Source: Natronolimnobius baerhuensis (GTDB lineage Archaea > Halobacteriota > Halobacteria > Halobacteriales > Natrialbaceae). Taken from it: 64,000 nucleotides of DNA. Position numbers and translations under genes: made by a program. Location of the stretch: positions 496,001-560,000 of the forward strand of contig NZ_MWPH01000003.1 of NCBI RefSeq assembly GCF_002177135.1, read 5' to 3'. Below the pieces are notes generated by a model. The model was not told where the DNA came from and made no database searches. It saw only the letters and a list, made by a program, of their open reading frames with translations. This document shows, one piece after another, positions 34,692 through 43,188 of this stretch (position 1 is its first letter; the number at the start of each line of letters is the position of its first letter).

Positions 34692-34739
34692 GGTCCCAGC
34701 GCCACTCGAGGACGATTACACGATGGAGGGGATGAATGA
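34650..34739 (+). CDS. 29-residue upstream ORF overlapping the FeoB-like gene
   Basis: ATG 34650 to TGA 34737-34739 encodes MIQSQTGIVAAIINGPSATR plus nine more residues (GRLHDGGDE). The stop overlaps the FeoB-like start (ATGA at 34736-34739), the arrangement of translationally coupled genes. A TATA-like element lies about 30 bases before this ATG, so it would be the first codon of a leaderless mRNA. It resembles no known family; a vestigial FeoA or regulatory leader is possible. The existence of the peptide is unproven. Confidence 0.4.
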   Translation: MIQSQTGIVAAIINGPSATRGRLHDGGDE

Positions 34740-36409
34740 CCGACGGCGACTCCTCCCGCGTCGTCCTCATTGGCAAGGAAAGCGTCGGCAAGTCGGCGCT
34801 CGCGGCCGGTCTCACCGGAACGTCGCCGACCGACGAAAACGTCGGCGGTTCGACCGTCTCGAGTGAGGTCTACCGAGACGACGACCTCGAGGTAGTCGAT
34901 ACGCCGGGTATCACGCTCGAGGCCGATACCGAAACGACCCGGAAGGCAATGGGTGCGCTTGAGGAGTCCGATTCCGTCGTGGTGGTCGTGCCGGCGACGG
35001 ATCTCGATCAGGATCTCGCCGACCTGTTACCGCTGGTCGGCGGGAAGACCGGCGCAGTGGTCGTCACCTACTGGGACAAGGTCGGCACGGACGTCGACTC
35101 ACGGGGAGCAATCAGCGACCTCGAGTCCGAACTTGGCGTTCCGGTGGTCCCAGTCGATGCGCGGAATCTGGCTCCTGTCGCGGCCGATGGCGGTCGCGTG
35201 GCAGGCGAACTTGACGCGCCCGCAGACGCGCGAGCGGTTCGACAGGCACTCCAGCATAGCGGCGCGTTACCGAGTGGCGTTACGACACAGGTTGGCTGGG
35301 AGATCGAACCACCCGAAACGATCCTCGAGCGCCCTGTTCTTGGCCCGATTGTGAGTGCGCTCGTTCTGCTTGCGCCCGCGGCGGTCGCCGTCTGGTTTGC
35401 AAACACCATTGCGGGCGAACTTGACCCGCTTGTTGGCGCGACCCTCGAGCCCGCAGTCGCCTGGAGCACGACGCTGCCGGGACCGCTCGCAGCCGTCCTC
35501 GGCGGGGACTACGGCCTGCTCGCGATGGGGCCGTTCCTGTTCGTTTGGGCGCTCCCGACGATGGTGATCTTCGCGCTGTTCATGGGCGCGTACAAGGCGA
35601 GTGGGCTGGTCACGCGCGTGACGACCGCGCTCCATCCCGTGATGCGCCGGGTTGGCCTGACGGGGCGCGATCTCGTGCGCGTCGTGATGGGCTTTGGCTG
35701 TAACGTCCCTGCCGTGACGAGCACCCGCAGTTGCTCGGACTGTACCCGCTGTACAACCATCTCGGCCATCTCGTTCGGCTCGGCCTGCTCCTATCAGTTC
35801 CCCGCGACGCTTGCGGTCTTCGCCGCCGTCGGCATGCCGTGGCTCGTCGGCCCCTACCTCGCGATTCTCGTCGCGACGACGCTCATCTACGTGCGCCTGA
35901 TCGCCCCGCCCACAGCGCGCACGACGACGCTCGCCGTCGACCGACGTACGTTTCTCGAGCGCCCGCGCCTGCGAGCGATCTGGCGCGAAGCGCGCACGTC
36001 ACTCACGAGTTTCGTCAGAACCGCTTTGCCCGTCTTCGCGCTCATCTGCGTCGTCGCTGCGCTGCTCGAGTACGTGGGCGCGCTCACCAGACTCGGGGGC
36101 GTTCTCGAGCCAGCAATGAGTGTCGTTGCGCTCCCGGCTGACGCTGCGTTGCCACTCGTACTCGCGTCGGTCCGGAAGGACGGGATCGCTCTTTTTACCG
36201 CGGACTCGTCGGGCGTCGCCGCACTGTCGCCACTCGAGGTACTCGTCGCGGTCTACCTCGCGGGCGTGCTCTTGCCCTGTCTCGTCACGGCGATTACGGT
36301 CGCTCGAGAAGTGTCGGTCCGGTTCGTCGCCACGATGCTGGCTCGACAGGCCGCCGCGGCGGTTGGTTTTGCCCTGGTGATCGCCTGGGGTGGCCGCCTG
36401 CTGTTCTGA
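34736..36409 (+). CDS. FeoB-like metal ion transporter
   Basis: The N-terminal GTPase domain of this 557-residue protein starts with VVLIGKESVGKSALAAGLTG (Walker A) and has VVDTPGI (G3). The usual G4 NxxD is replaced by TYWDK, so nucleotide specificity may differ. A membrane domain with about eight helices carries the FeoB core GFGCNVPAVTSTRSCSD (from about 319), followed by ACSYQFPATLAVF. It is shorter than canonical FeoB, and feoA is missing. FeoB imports Fe(II). The divergent CobW GTPase raises the option of zinc or another divalent metal. Confidence 0.85.
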   Translation: MTDGDSSRVVLIGKESVGKSALAAGLTGTSPTDENVGGSTVSSEVYRDDDLEVVDTPGITLEADTETTRKAMGALEESDSVVVVVPATDLDQDLADLLPLVGGKTGAVVVTYWDKVGTDVDSRGAISDLESELGVPVVPVDARNLAPVAADGGRVAGELDAPADARAVRQALQHSGALPSGVTTQVGWEIEPPETILERPVLGPIVSALVLLAPAAVAVWFANTIAGELDPLVGATLEPAVAWSTTLPGPLAAVLGGDYGLLAMGPFLFVWALPTMVIFALFMGAYKASGLVTRVTTALHPVMRRVGLTGRDLVRVVMGFGCNVPAVTSTRSCSDCTRCTTISAISFGSACSYQFPATLAVFAAVGMPWLVGPYLAILVATTLIYVRLIAPPTARTTTLAVDRRTFLERPRLRAIWREARTSLTSFVRTALPVFALICVVAALLEYVGALTRLGGVLEPAMSVVALPADAALPLVLASVRKDGIALFTADSSGVAALSPLEVLVAVYLAGVLLPCLVTAITVAREVSVRFVATMLARQAAAAVGFALVIAWGGRLLF

Positions 36410-36415
36410 GGACTT

Positions 36416-36847
36416 TCAACCGGTTGAGCGCTCGAATTCGTGGTCGTGCTCGTCGCCTGATCGCTGTCGGTTCGGTTGGGCCGACTCGCTTTCGCCTGCG
36501 AGATAGCGCTCGACATCGTCAACTGTCTCCGTCTCGAGCAGGACCTCGAGTCGGCGTTCGAACTCCGAATCGGACAGGTCGCCGTCGGCGTAGCGGGTTC
36601 GCAGGCGCTCGAGGGCGTCCTGTGGGTCCTCCTCGACGGTGTCGTTGGTCGCCGATTCGTCTGCCGGTTGTTGTATCGCGGCGATCATCTCCCTGAAAAT
36701 CTCCCCACCGAAGACGAACGCGAAGATGGCGACGATTATCGCGACGCCGGTGTCGATAGCCGCGAGCGCGACGAATGCAAGCAGCATACCGACGATAACG
36801 ATGGCCATCGGCATCGACAGTCCGGCGTTGGCCCAGTCACTTCCCAT
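36416..36847 (-). CDS. SHOCT-domain membrane protein
   Basis: This 144-residue protein has two N-terminal hydrophobic helices (SMPMAIVIVGMLLAFVALAAI and GVAIIVAIFAFVFGGEIF). After a linker comes a SHOCT domain (about 92-120, DALERLRTRYADGDLSDSEFERRLEVLLE), and the tail is His/Asp-rich (GDEHDHEFERS). ATG 36847 gives MGSDWANAG; earlier in-frame codons are not membrane-like. It is convergent with the FeoB-like gene (6 bases between stops). Function is unknown. Confidence 0.8.
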   Translation of the reverse strand: MGSDWANAGLSMPMAIVIVGMLLAFVALAAIDTGVAIIVAIFAFVFGGEIFREMIAAIQQPADESATNDTVEEDPQDALERLRTRYADGDLSDSEFERRLEVLLETETVDDVERYLAGESESAQPNRQRSGDEHDHEFERSTG

Positions 36848-36945
36848 ATGTCGTGTTCGTGAACGAACACAAAAAGACCTGTCATCCACGCATCGAATCT
36901 CGAGTCGAGCACGATATGTGAACCAGTCAATTCCGGCTAGTCTGT

Positions 36946-36975
36946 ATTATTAAGAAGAAAGGTTAAAATAATAAT
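36946..36975 (+). promoter_or_regulatory. AT-rich inverted repeat overlapping a TATA element
   Basis: ATTATTA (36946-36952) and TAATAAT (36969-36975) form an inverted repeat with a 16-base spacer. The right arm lies about 25 bases before ATG 36994 and can serve as TATA box of a leaderless mRNA. An operator function is speculative. Confidence 0.35.
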
Positions 36976-36993
36976 TCGGTGTAACAGGATTCC

Positions 36994-38250
36994 ATGCGTG
37001 AGTGCGTGATCATCGGCGGCGGCATCCACGGTACCTATCTGGTCCAGCGACTGCTCGAGGAGACGGCACTCGAGCGGTCAGACGTTCTCATTGTCGATCC
37101 AAACGACCAGTTACTCGCGTCGTTTCGACGGAAGGCGCGGGCCTGCGAGATGGACGCGCTGCGGTCGACGTTCGTCCATCATATCGGCACCGAACCGTTC
37201 GGACTCGAGGATTTCGCCGAGGCGCGCGGGCGCGAAGACGAACTGCTCTCGCGACCGAAATACCCACGTCGGCCGTCACTGTCGCTGTTTCTGGACTACG
37301 CCGAGTACGTCCTCGAGCGCACCGACCTGTCCTCGCTCCATCGGCAAGCCACCGTCACGTCGATTCGGCGCTGCGAGCGCCGCGGGAGCGCCTCGGAGCG
37401 CCCGCTCATCCTCGAGACCGACACAGGCGAGGAAGTCAAAACTCGAACGTGCGTGCTGGCGATGGGCCACGGCGGGCGCTATTGCAGCCCCGACTGGGCA
37501 GACGGCATTGGGGAAATCGAACACATTTGGGACGAATCGTTCGATCCCGCGACGCAGTCCGGCGAGTCCATCGTCGTCGGCGGCGGGATCACCGCAGCGC
37601 AGGTCGCACTCTGTCTCGCTGACCGCGCGGCGGACGGCGCAGGCGAGGCTGCGTCTGGGGTCACCTTGCTCTCGAGACACGACCTCGAGACGGCAGCCAT
37701 CGAGGCCGACCCGCGCTGGATCAACTGGAATCACATCGAGCGCCATCTGCACCGACACCCGCCTGGTTCGCAGGCCCGCGCCGATGTCATCCGCGAGGCG
37801 CGCAACGACGCGACGATTCCGCCGACGCTGTTCGAGCGCCTCGAGTCCGCCGCAGAGACTGAGACACTGTCGATCCGTCACGGAGACGTTCGCAGTGCCC
37901 GCCGAGTCGACGGTCGTGTTCGCCTCGTACTCGAGAACGGCGGCTGTTGTAGCGCCGAGCAGGTCGTTCTCGCCACGGGCTTCGCTCCGATTTTTGACCA
38001 TCCATTCGTCGAGCAGGTCGCCGACGAACTCGACCTCAAGCGCGGCTATTGCGGCATGCCGGTGCTGTCCGACGAGACGCTTGCCTGGCACCGCAAGGAT
38101 GACACGGCGAGTCGCCTCTTCGTCTCCGGCGCACTGGCGGCTGGGGCCGTCGGCCCGCTCGCGGGCAACATCGCGGGTGCACGTCGTGCGGCCGACCGCC
38201 TGAGCGCGGGGGTCGAGGCCGTTGTCGACCCGCATCGGATCGCCGCCTGA
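36994..38250 (+). CDS. FAD/NAD(P)-binding protein, lysine/ornithine-monooxygenase-like
   Basis: This 418-residue protein has an FAD motif CVIIGGGIHGTYLVQRLL at the N-terminus and a VLAMGHGGRY segment. A second dinucleotide fold has ESIVVGGGITAAQVAL near residue 189, and VVLATGFAP comes late. The middle part (WINWNHIERHLHRHP) resembles the flavin N-hydroxylase-like group. The C-terminal GALAAGAVGPLAGNIAGARRAADRL segment is typical of FAD proteins. It is followed 45 bases later by a rhodanese gene on the same strand, so they may be co-transcribed. The substrate is unknown. Confidence 0.75.
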   Translation: MRECVIIGGGIHGTYLVQRLLEETALERSDVLIVDPNDQLLASFRRKARACEMDALRSTFVHHIGTEPFGLEDFAEARGREDELLSRPKYPRRPSLSLFLDYAEYVLERTDLSSLHRQATVTSIRRCERRGSASERPLILETDTGEEVKTRTCVLAMGHGGRYCSPDWADGIGEIEHIWDESFDPATQSGESIVVGGGITAAQVALCLADRAADGAGEAASGVTLLSRHDLETAAIEADPRWINWNHIERHLHRHPPGSQARADVIREARNDATIPPTLFERLESAAETETLSIRHGDVRSARRVDGRVRLVLENGGCCSAEQVVLATGFAPIFDHPFVEQVADELDLKRGYCGMPVLSDETLAWHRKDDTASRLFVSGALAAGAVGPLAGNIAGARRAADRLSAGVEAVVDPHRIAA

Positions 38251-38295
38251 GTCGAGACCCGCATCGTTTTATTTCTCCCGTCGATATTGTGGCGT

Positions 38296-38667
38296 ATGAG
38301 CACAATCGGACCCGAGCGACTCGAGGATCGACTCTCGAGTGCGGAGTCGCCGTACGTCATCGATATTCGCCCGCGTGAAGCGTATCAGCGCGACCATATC
38401 GAGGGCAGTCACAACGTGCCCGTCTACGACGATCTTCGCGGCGGTGATGAGGCGGCGTTCCGAGAGGCGCTTTCGGACGTGCCAGCCGAGAGGACGGTCG
38501 TCACGGTCTGTAAAGCAGGAATCGTCGCTCGAACGGCAACGACCATTCTCGAGGACGAGGGCTACGACGCGGTCACGTTAGCCGGCGGCCAGCGCCGCTG
38601 GAACGGCTACCAGAACGGCTCGCTCGGCTATCGCCTGCGGTCGGCGCTCGGCGGGTTGCTCCCCTGA
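38296..38667 (+). CDS. Rhodanese-like sulfurtransferase
   Basis: This 123-residue single-domain rhodanese has YVIDIRPREAYQRDHIEGSHNVP (substrate/core strand) and the catalytic Cys in VVTVCKAGIVART (active loop CKAGIV). The loop length fits a sulfurtransferase. ATG 38296 (MSTIGPERLEDRLSS) is preferred over the ATG nine bases upstream. It probably accepts or donates sulfane sulfur; its partner may be the preceding FAD protein (inference). Confidence 0.88.
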   Translation: MSTIGPERLEDRLSSAESPYVIDIRPREAYQRDHIEGSHNVPVYDDLRGGDEAAFREALSDVPAERTVVTVCKAGIVARTATTILEDEGYDAVTLAGGQRRWNGYQNGSLGYRLRSALGGLLP

Positions 38668-38759
38668 GTACACGGTTGTTTCCGACGCAGGTATCCACGA
38701 ACGTGTAACACCGAGCAAAGGCGAAAGCGTTTTTGAGCATGGTTACGGGATATCAGATA

Positions 38760-39011
38760 ATGACCGCCTACACCGCGACGGTGACGGTTCGACTCAAACA
38801 CGGCGTACTCGACCCCGAGGCCGAGACGACGAAACAGGCACTCGAGCGCCTCGGCTTCGACCTCGAGGGGCTTCGCTCGGCTGATCGCTTCGAGGTCGAC
38901 CTCGAGGCTGAGTCGGTCGACGCCGCCCGCGAGCGTGCTGACGAGATGGCCGAACGACTGCTGGCGAATCCGACCATCCACGACTACGATGTGGAGGTCG
39001 ACGAACGGTAG
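38760..39011 (+). CDS. purS: Phosphoribosylformylglycinamidine synthase subunit PurS
   Basis: This 83-residue protein begins MTAYTATVTVRLKHGVLDPEA and has the PurS dimer-barrel pattern ending NPTIHDYDVEVDER. It forms the FGAM synthase complex with PurQ and PurL. A leaderless promoter is likely (CGTTTTTGAGC about 28 bases upstream). purQ starts directly after its stop. purL is not in the window. Confidence 0.95.
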   Translation: MTAYTATVTVRLKHGVLDPEAETTKQALERLGFDLEGLRSADRFEVDLEAESVDAARERADEMAERLLANPTIHDYDVEVDER

Positions 39012-39704
39012 ATGACCGTTGCAATAATCAGGTTCGGCGGCTCGAACTGCGACCGCGACGCCGAGCGCGCACTCGCACACCTCGAGATCGACGCCGAAAT
39101 CGTCTGGCACGAGGACGGCCTGCCTGAAGACACAACGGGAATCATGCTGCCCGGTGGCTTCTCTTACGGCGATTATCTCCGCGCGGGTGCGATGGCCGCG
39201 CGCTCGCCGATCATGGCCGAGGTTCGCGAGGCAGCCGCCGACGGCGTGCCTGTTCTCGGCGTCTGCAACGGCGCACAGATCGGTTGCGAGTCCGGGCTCA
39301 CCGAGGGTGCGTTTACGACGAACGAAAGCGCGCGTTTCCAGTGCGAACACGTCTACCTACGCGTCGAGCGCGCGGATACACCTTGGACCGCTGCCTATGA
39401 GGAAGGCGAGGTCATCGAAATCCCGATTGCCCATGGAGAAGGGCGCTACGAGATCCGTGATGAGCGACTCACAGAACTCGAGGACGAGAATCGAATTCTG
39501 TTTCGCTACTGCGACGAAACCGGCGAGACTGGACCCGAGGTCAACCCCAACGGCTCGAAACACAACGTTGCGGGCGTTCTCGGCGACCATGAAGGCGTTG
39601 CCGTGTTGATGCCCCATCCCGAGCGCGCGACGGTTCCTGATGTCGGGCCGACGGCAGGACAGGGCGTCCTCCGCGGGTTCGAACGCGCTGTGGAACTTGA
39701 GTAA
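39012..39704 (+). CDS. purQ: Phosphoribosylformylglycinamidine synthase subunit PurQ
   Basis: This 230-residue class I glutamine amidotransferase has oxyanion-loop residues LPGGFSYGDYLRAGAMAA, the nucleophile Cys in LGVCNGAQIG, and the His/Glu of the triad in MPHPERATVPDVG. It supplies ammonia to PurL in the fourth step of purine synthesis. It starts immediately at the purS stop (operon). Length and motifs match standard PurQ. Confidence 0.96.
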   Translation: MTVAIIRFGGSNCDRDAERALAHLEIDAEIVWHEDGLPEDTTGIMLPGGFSYGDYLRAGAMAARSPIMAEVREAAADGVPVLGVCNGAQIGCESGLTEGAFTTNESARFQCEHVYLRVERADTPWTAAYEEGEVIEIPIAHGEGRYEIRDERLTELEDENRILFRYCDETGETGPEVNPNGSKHNVAGVLGDHEGVAVLMPHPERATVPDVGPTAGQGVLRGFERAVELE

Positions 39705-39868
39705 CCCGTCATCTCCAGTCGCCCGTCGCTGCCACACCAGATCGCGCGGACCGGCCGGTACACTTATTCCAATTCTCAAGTGACCAGTAGTAACAACGCT
39801 GTCGCCAGCAGTCGGGTGTCTCTCCTGGCCGGCTGTTGGCTTCCAGCCCTAGTGAGTGCCTTGAAGTC

Positions 39869-42502
39869 ATGAACTGCGTCGTCTACGCTGATTGTTCCCC
39901 GTCGGACGACCTTGTCGCGGCGTTCGGAGACGCAGGCTTTGAGCCGATTACAGCCGAGACGATTGCGGAATGTCGCTCGATAGTCGAGCGCGAGCCAACT
40001 CGGATCGCCTGTCTCGTGAGTGCTCACTCACTCGGCGATGGGACCTGCCTCGAGTTGTGTCGACAGTTTGCGTCCGAACCGGTGCCGGTCGTCGTCTGTC
40101 CGGCCGACGGAAGCGAGACACTCGCTGGCGAGGTCCTCGCGGCTGGGGGCGATGGCTACGTGCCTCGAGCGAGCGCGCCCGAGACGCTCCTCGAGCGTGT
40201 TCGAACCCTCGCTGCGACACAGCAATCTGCCCTCTTTCGCTCGCTCGATGATGAGCAGTATATCGGTGACTTGGAGACAGAGGGCCGCACCACGTCTGGG
40301 GCCGCTAACTCGTCCTCGTCTCCGCTGTCATCTCTCCCGTCTACTGTGGAATCTCACTCGACGATGTCTCCGTCCGCATCGCCCGGACCCGGACTCGAGT
40401 CGGGTGCAACCGACGACGCTGTGGCTCCGTCATCGGCGACGCTCGAGAACCTGCTGTCCGAGGCGGACCCGAACGGTTCGCTCGAGGAGTTGCTGGAGTA
40501 TACGGACGCTGATGTGTCGCTCGCGCTCACACAGGAGCATGCGACGGATCGCGAGCGCGCCGGCACAATCGTCGAGGTTGTGGGCGAAAGCGTCTATTCA
40601 CTGGACAGTGCAGGACGATTCGTCACGGTCAACGAGACGCTGGCCGAGGTGAGCGGCTACGACCGGGCGGAACTGATCGGGAACCATATCTCGATGATCC
40701 TCTCTGCAGAGAGCATCGAGCGGCGACAAAAGCGTCTTCGTGCACTGTCGTCGGCAGGTGGACAACCGGATGACGCGGTCGCGACCTACGAAGTAACACT
40801 CGAGACGCAGGCCGGCCGACAGATCCCGTGTGAGATCAACGCGACGCTGTTTGATGCGGCTGAGTCCGAGGATAGCAGTGGTGGTGGGACTGTCGGCATT
40901 ATCCGCGATATCAGTGATCGCAAGCGGATGAAACGCGAACTGCACGCACACGAGGCGAAAATCGCGAGTTTACACGACGTGGCCTCGAAACTCGATGACT
41001 GCGAGACGCGCGAGGAGATTTATGAGGTTACTGTGACTGCTGCAGAGGAGGTGTTACAGTTCGACGTCTGTGTCGTCGATATGGTCGAGGGGTCGCTGCT
41101 GGTCAAAAAGGCAGTTTCCACTGGTCTCGACGTGGAGGTCGAACAGACGATGTCGGTCGAGGAGGGTATCGCCGGGAAAACCTATCGAACGGGTCGAACA
41201 CACCGAGTCGACGATATTACGACGAACCCGACTGCGAAGACCGAAAGCGACGAGTTTCGTTCCGTGCTTAGCATTCCAATCGGCGATCACGGCGTCTTTC
41301 AGGCCGTTTCCTCCGACTTTGCTGCGTTCGACCATGACGACCAAGAACTCGCGGAACTGTTGCTTTCACACGTTTCTGATGCCCTCGAGCGGTTCGATTT
41401 CGAGGCCGAAATCCGTGCGGAGCGGGACCGGTTCGCTGCGCTGTTTGAGAACGTCCCGGACGCGGCAGTCAGTACGCGCCAGCGCAGTGCAGATGCGCCG
41501 CCGATCATCGAAGCCGTCAATCCTGCCTTCGAGCAAATCTTCGGCTACGACGAGTCCGAGTTGCTCGGCGAACCGCTCGATCAGTTCATCGTCCCACCCG
41601 ACCGAAACGCCGAGGCGCTGTCGATCAACCACCGCAGTGGCCAGGGATCCGTCGTCGAAACTGAGGTGAAACGACGGACGACGGACGGTATTCGCGACTT
41701 TATGATTCGCGTCGTCCCCATCGAAAGTGACGACGAGGTCGAGCGATCCGTTGGTCTCTATACTGATATTACCGACCGCAAACGAAGACGCAAACGCCTC
41801 GAGATTCTCAATCGTGTCCTGCGTCACGACCTTCGAAACGGGATGAACATCATCAATGGCTGTGCGGAGGTCGTCGCTGACAAGGAAACCGGCGAGACGG
41901 AAGACTACGCCACGATCATCCAGGAGCGGGCGAACGAACTCATCGGACTCGCCGAGAAAACCCGCGCTGTCGAACGCACGCTCGAGCAAGATGGCTCGAT
42001 GACGACCGTTGTCGACGCGGTCGACATCACCGAGCAGGCACTCGAACGATTCGAACACGAGACTGATTTCGCTGGTGACAGGCCGTACAACCTCTCGGTT
42101 TCGCTTCCTGAGCAACAGTTCGTCCGTGCGAGTCACTATCTCGAGACGGCACTCATACAGGTTCTCGAGAACGCCCTCGAGCACAACGATTCGTCGCCGC
42201 CAGTGATCGGCGTTCGACTGTCCGAGGGTGACACTGACGACGATCTGGTAACGCTCTCGATCAGCGATAACGGGCCAGGGATCCCGACTGAAGAGCGAGA
42301 GCTGTTACAGGACGAACGTGAGATTACGCAGTTGCGCCATGCCAGCGGCCTCGGGCTGTGGCTGGTCAACTGGGTCGTCGCTCAATCCGGCGGCCGACTC
42401 ACGTTTGCTGCAAACGAACCATACGGGACGACCGTCGAACTACAACTGCCTCGAGCCGAGACGGAGACGATTCAGTACGTCGCTGATGAGGATGACAAGT
42501 AA
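39869..42502 (+). CDS. Multi-domain PAS/GAF sensor histidine kinase
   Basis: The N-terminus of this 877-residue protein (about 1-115) is a receiver-like domain whose phospho-acceptor Asp seems to be lost (CLVSAHSLGDG). After a Ser-rich linker come a PAS domain (about 240-370), a GAF domain (about 375-510) and a second PAS (about 515-635). The kinase part has the phospho-accepting His653 in RVLRHDLRNG and an ATPase with ALIQVLENALEHN, SDNGPGIP and ASGLGLWLVNW (N, G1 and G2 boxes). It is soluble with no membrane segment. It lies upstream of cheD, but its signal is unknown. Confidence 0.92.
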   Translation: MNCVVYADCSPSDDLVAAFGDAGFEPITAETIAECRSIVEREPTRIACLVSAHSLGDGTCLELCRQFASEPVPVVVCPADGSETLAGEVLAAGGDGYVPRASAPETLLERVRTLAATQQSALFRSLDDEQYIGDLETEGRTTSGAANSSSSPLSSLPSTVESHSTMSPSASPGPGLESGATDDAVAPSSATLENLLSEADPNGSLEELLEYTDADVSLALTQEHATDRERAGTIVEVVGESVYSLDSAGRFVTVNETLAEVSGYDRAELIGNHISMILSAESIERRQKRLRALSSAGGQPDDAVATYEVTLETQAGRQIPCEINATLFDAAESEDSSGGGTVGIIRDISDRKRMKRELHAHEAKIASLHDVASKLDDCETREEIYEVTVTAAEEVLQFDVCVVDMVEGSLLVKKAVSTGLDVEVEQTMSVEEGIAGKTYRTGRTHRVDDITTNPTAKTESDEFRSVLSIPIGDHGVFQAVSSDFAAFDHDDQELAELLLSHVSDALERFDFEAEIRAERDRFAALFENVPDAAVSTRQRSADAPPIIEAVNPAFEQIFGYDESELLGEPLDQFIVPPDRNAEALSINHRSGQGSVVETEVKRRTTDGIRDFMIRVVPIESDDEVERSVGLYTDITDRKRRRKRLEILNRVLRHDLRNGMNIINGCAEVVADKETGETEDYATIIQERANELIGLAEKTRAVERTLEQDGSMTTVVDAVDITEQALERFEHETDFAGDRPYNLSVSLPEQQFVRASHYLETALIQVLENALEHNDSSPPVIGVRLSEGDTDDDLVTLSISDNGPGIPTEERELLQDEREITQLRHASGLGLWLVNWVVAQSGGRLTFAANEPYGTTVELQLPRAETETIQYVADEDDK

Positions 42503-42532
42503 CTGTCGCCTGACTCGCCTGTTTAAATGACC

Positions 42533-42551
42533 GCTGGTAAGACCCACCAGC
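42533..42551. terminator. Hairpin after the histidine kinase gene
   Basis: GCTGGT and ACCAGC pair across a 7-base loop (AAGACCC), 31 bases after the kinase stop. It could end transcription or be chance; no T-run follows. Confidence 0.3.
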
Positions 42552-42647
42552 CATAGCGACCTCGAGTTGGCTGGAAACGGCCGGAAACCATACTACCGGG
42601 TACCCGTGATTTGAACTCGAGATCACACTCGGTCTCGAGGATGGCAC

Positions 42648-43151
42648 GTGTCCGAATCAGATCCGAACTCAGAGCGAGCGCCGATTCCAGTCGGGATTGC
42701 CGAGTACGCTGTCTCGACGGATGAGCGGCCGCTGCGGACTAGCGGCGTTGGCTCCTGTGGCGTTGTTGCAGTCTACGACGAGGCGGCTGGCGTGAGCGGA
42801 CTCTTGCACTTCATGTTGCCTTCTGCACAGGGGGCCGGCGAGAGCCGTCCAGCCGCGAAGTTCGCGGATACAGGGATTCCGAAACTGCTCTCGGCTGTTG
42901 AGGCCCACGGCGGCCAGCCCACTCGAGCGTGGGCGAAACTTTCGGGGGGTGCAACGATGGTCCCCTTCGAGAGCCTCGAGGAGTCGGTCGGTGAGCAAAA
43001 CGTGGCAGCGGCGCGGGCGATGCTTGCGGCCGAGAACATCAGGATTCGGGGAACGGATGTGGGCGGGGAACGGGGGCGGCAGGTGACGTTCATGCCCCGG
43101 ACGGGCGAGTTGGTGGTGACGACGGCGGATGGCGAGACGCGTCGCTGGTAG
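42648..43151 (+). CDS. cheD: Chemoreceptor glutamine deamidase CheD
   Basis: This 167-residue protein starts at GTG 42648. It has the CheD catalytic set: RTSGVGSCGVVAVYD with the nucleophile Cys, GLLHFMLP with the His, and a Thr in AKLSGGATM. CheD deamidates glutamines in chemotaxis transducers. Other che genes are absent here; the nearest transducer is at 24974-27658. An isolated cheD outside a che cluster is noteworthy. Confidence 0.92.
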   Translation: MSESDPNSERAPIPVGIAEYAVSTDERPLRTSGVGSCGVVAVYDEAAGVSGLLHFMLPSAQGAGESRPAAKFADTGIPKLLSAVEAHGGQPTRAWAKLSGGATMVPFESLEESVGEQNVAAARAMLAAENIRIRGTDVGGERGRQVTFMPRTGELVVTTADGETRRW

Positions 43152-43188
43152 TCGAACAGTTGCGGTGTGAGAACTGAAAGCGTCGTGA

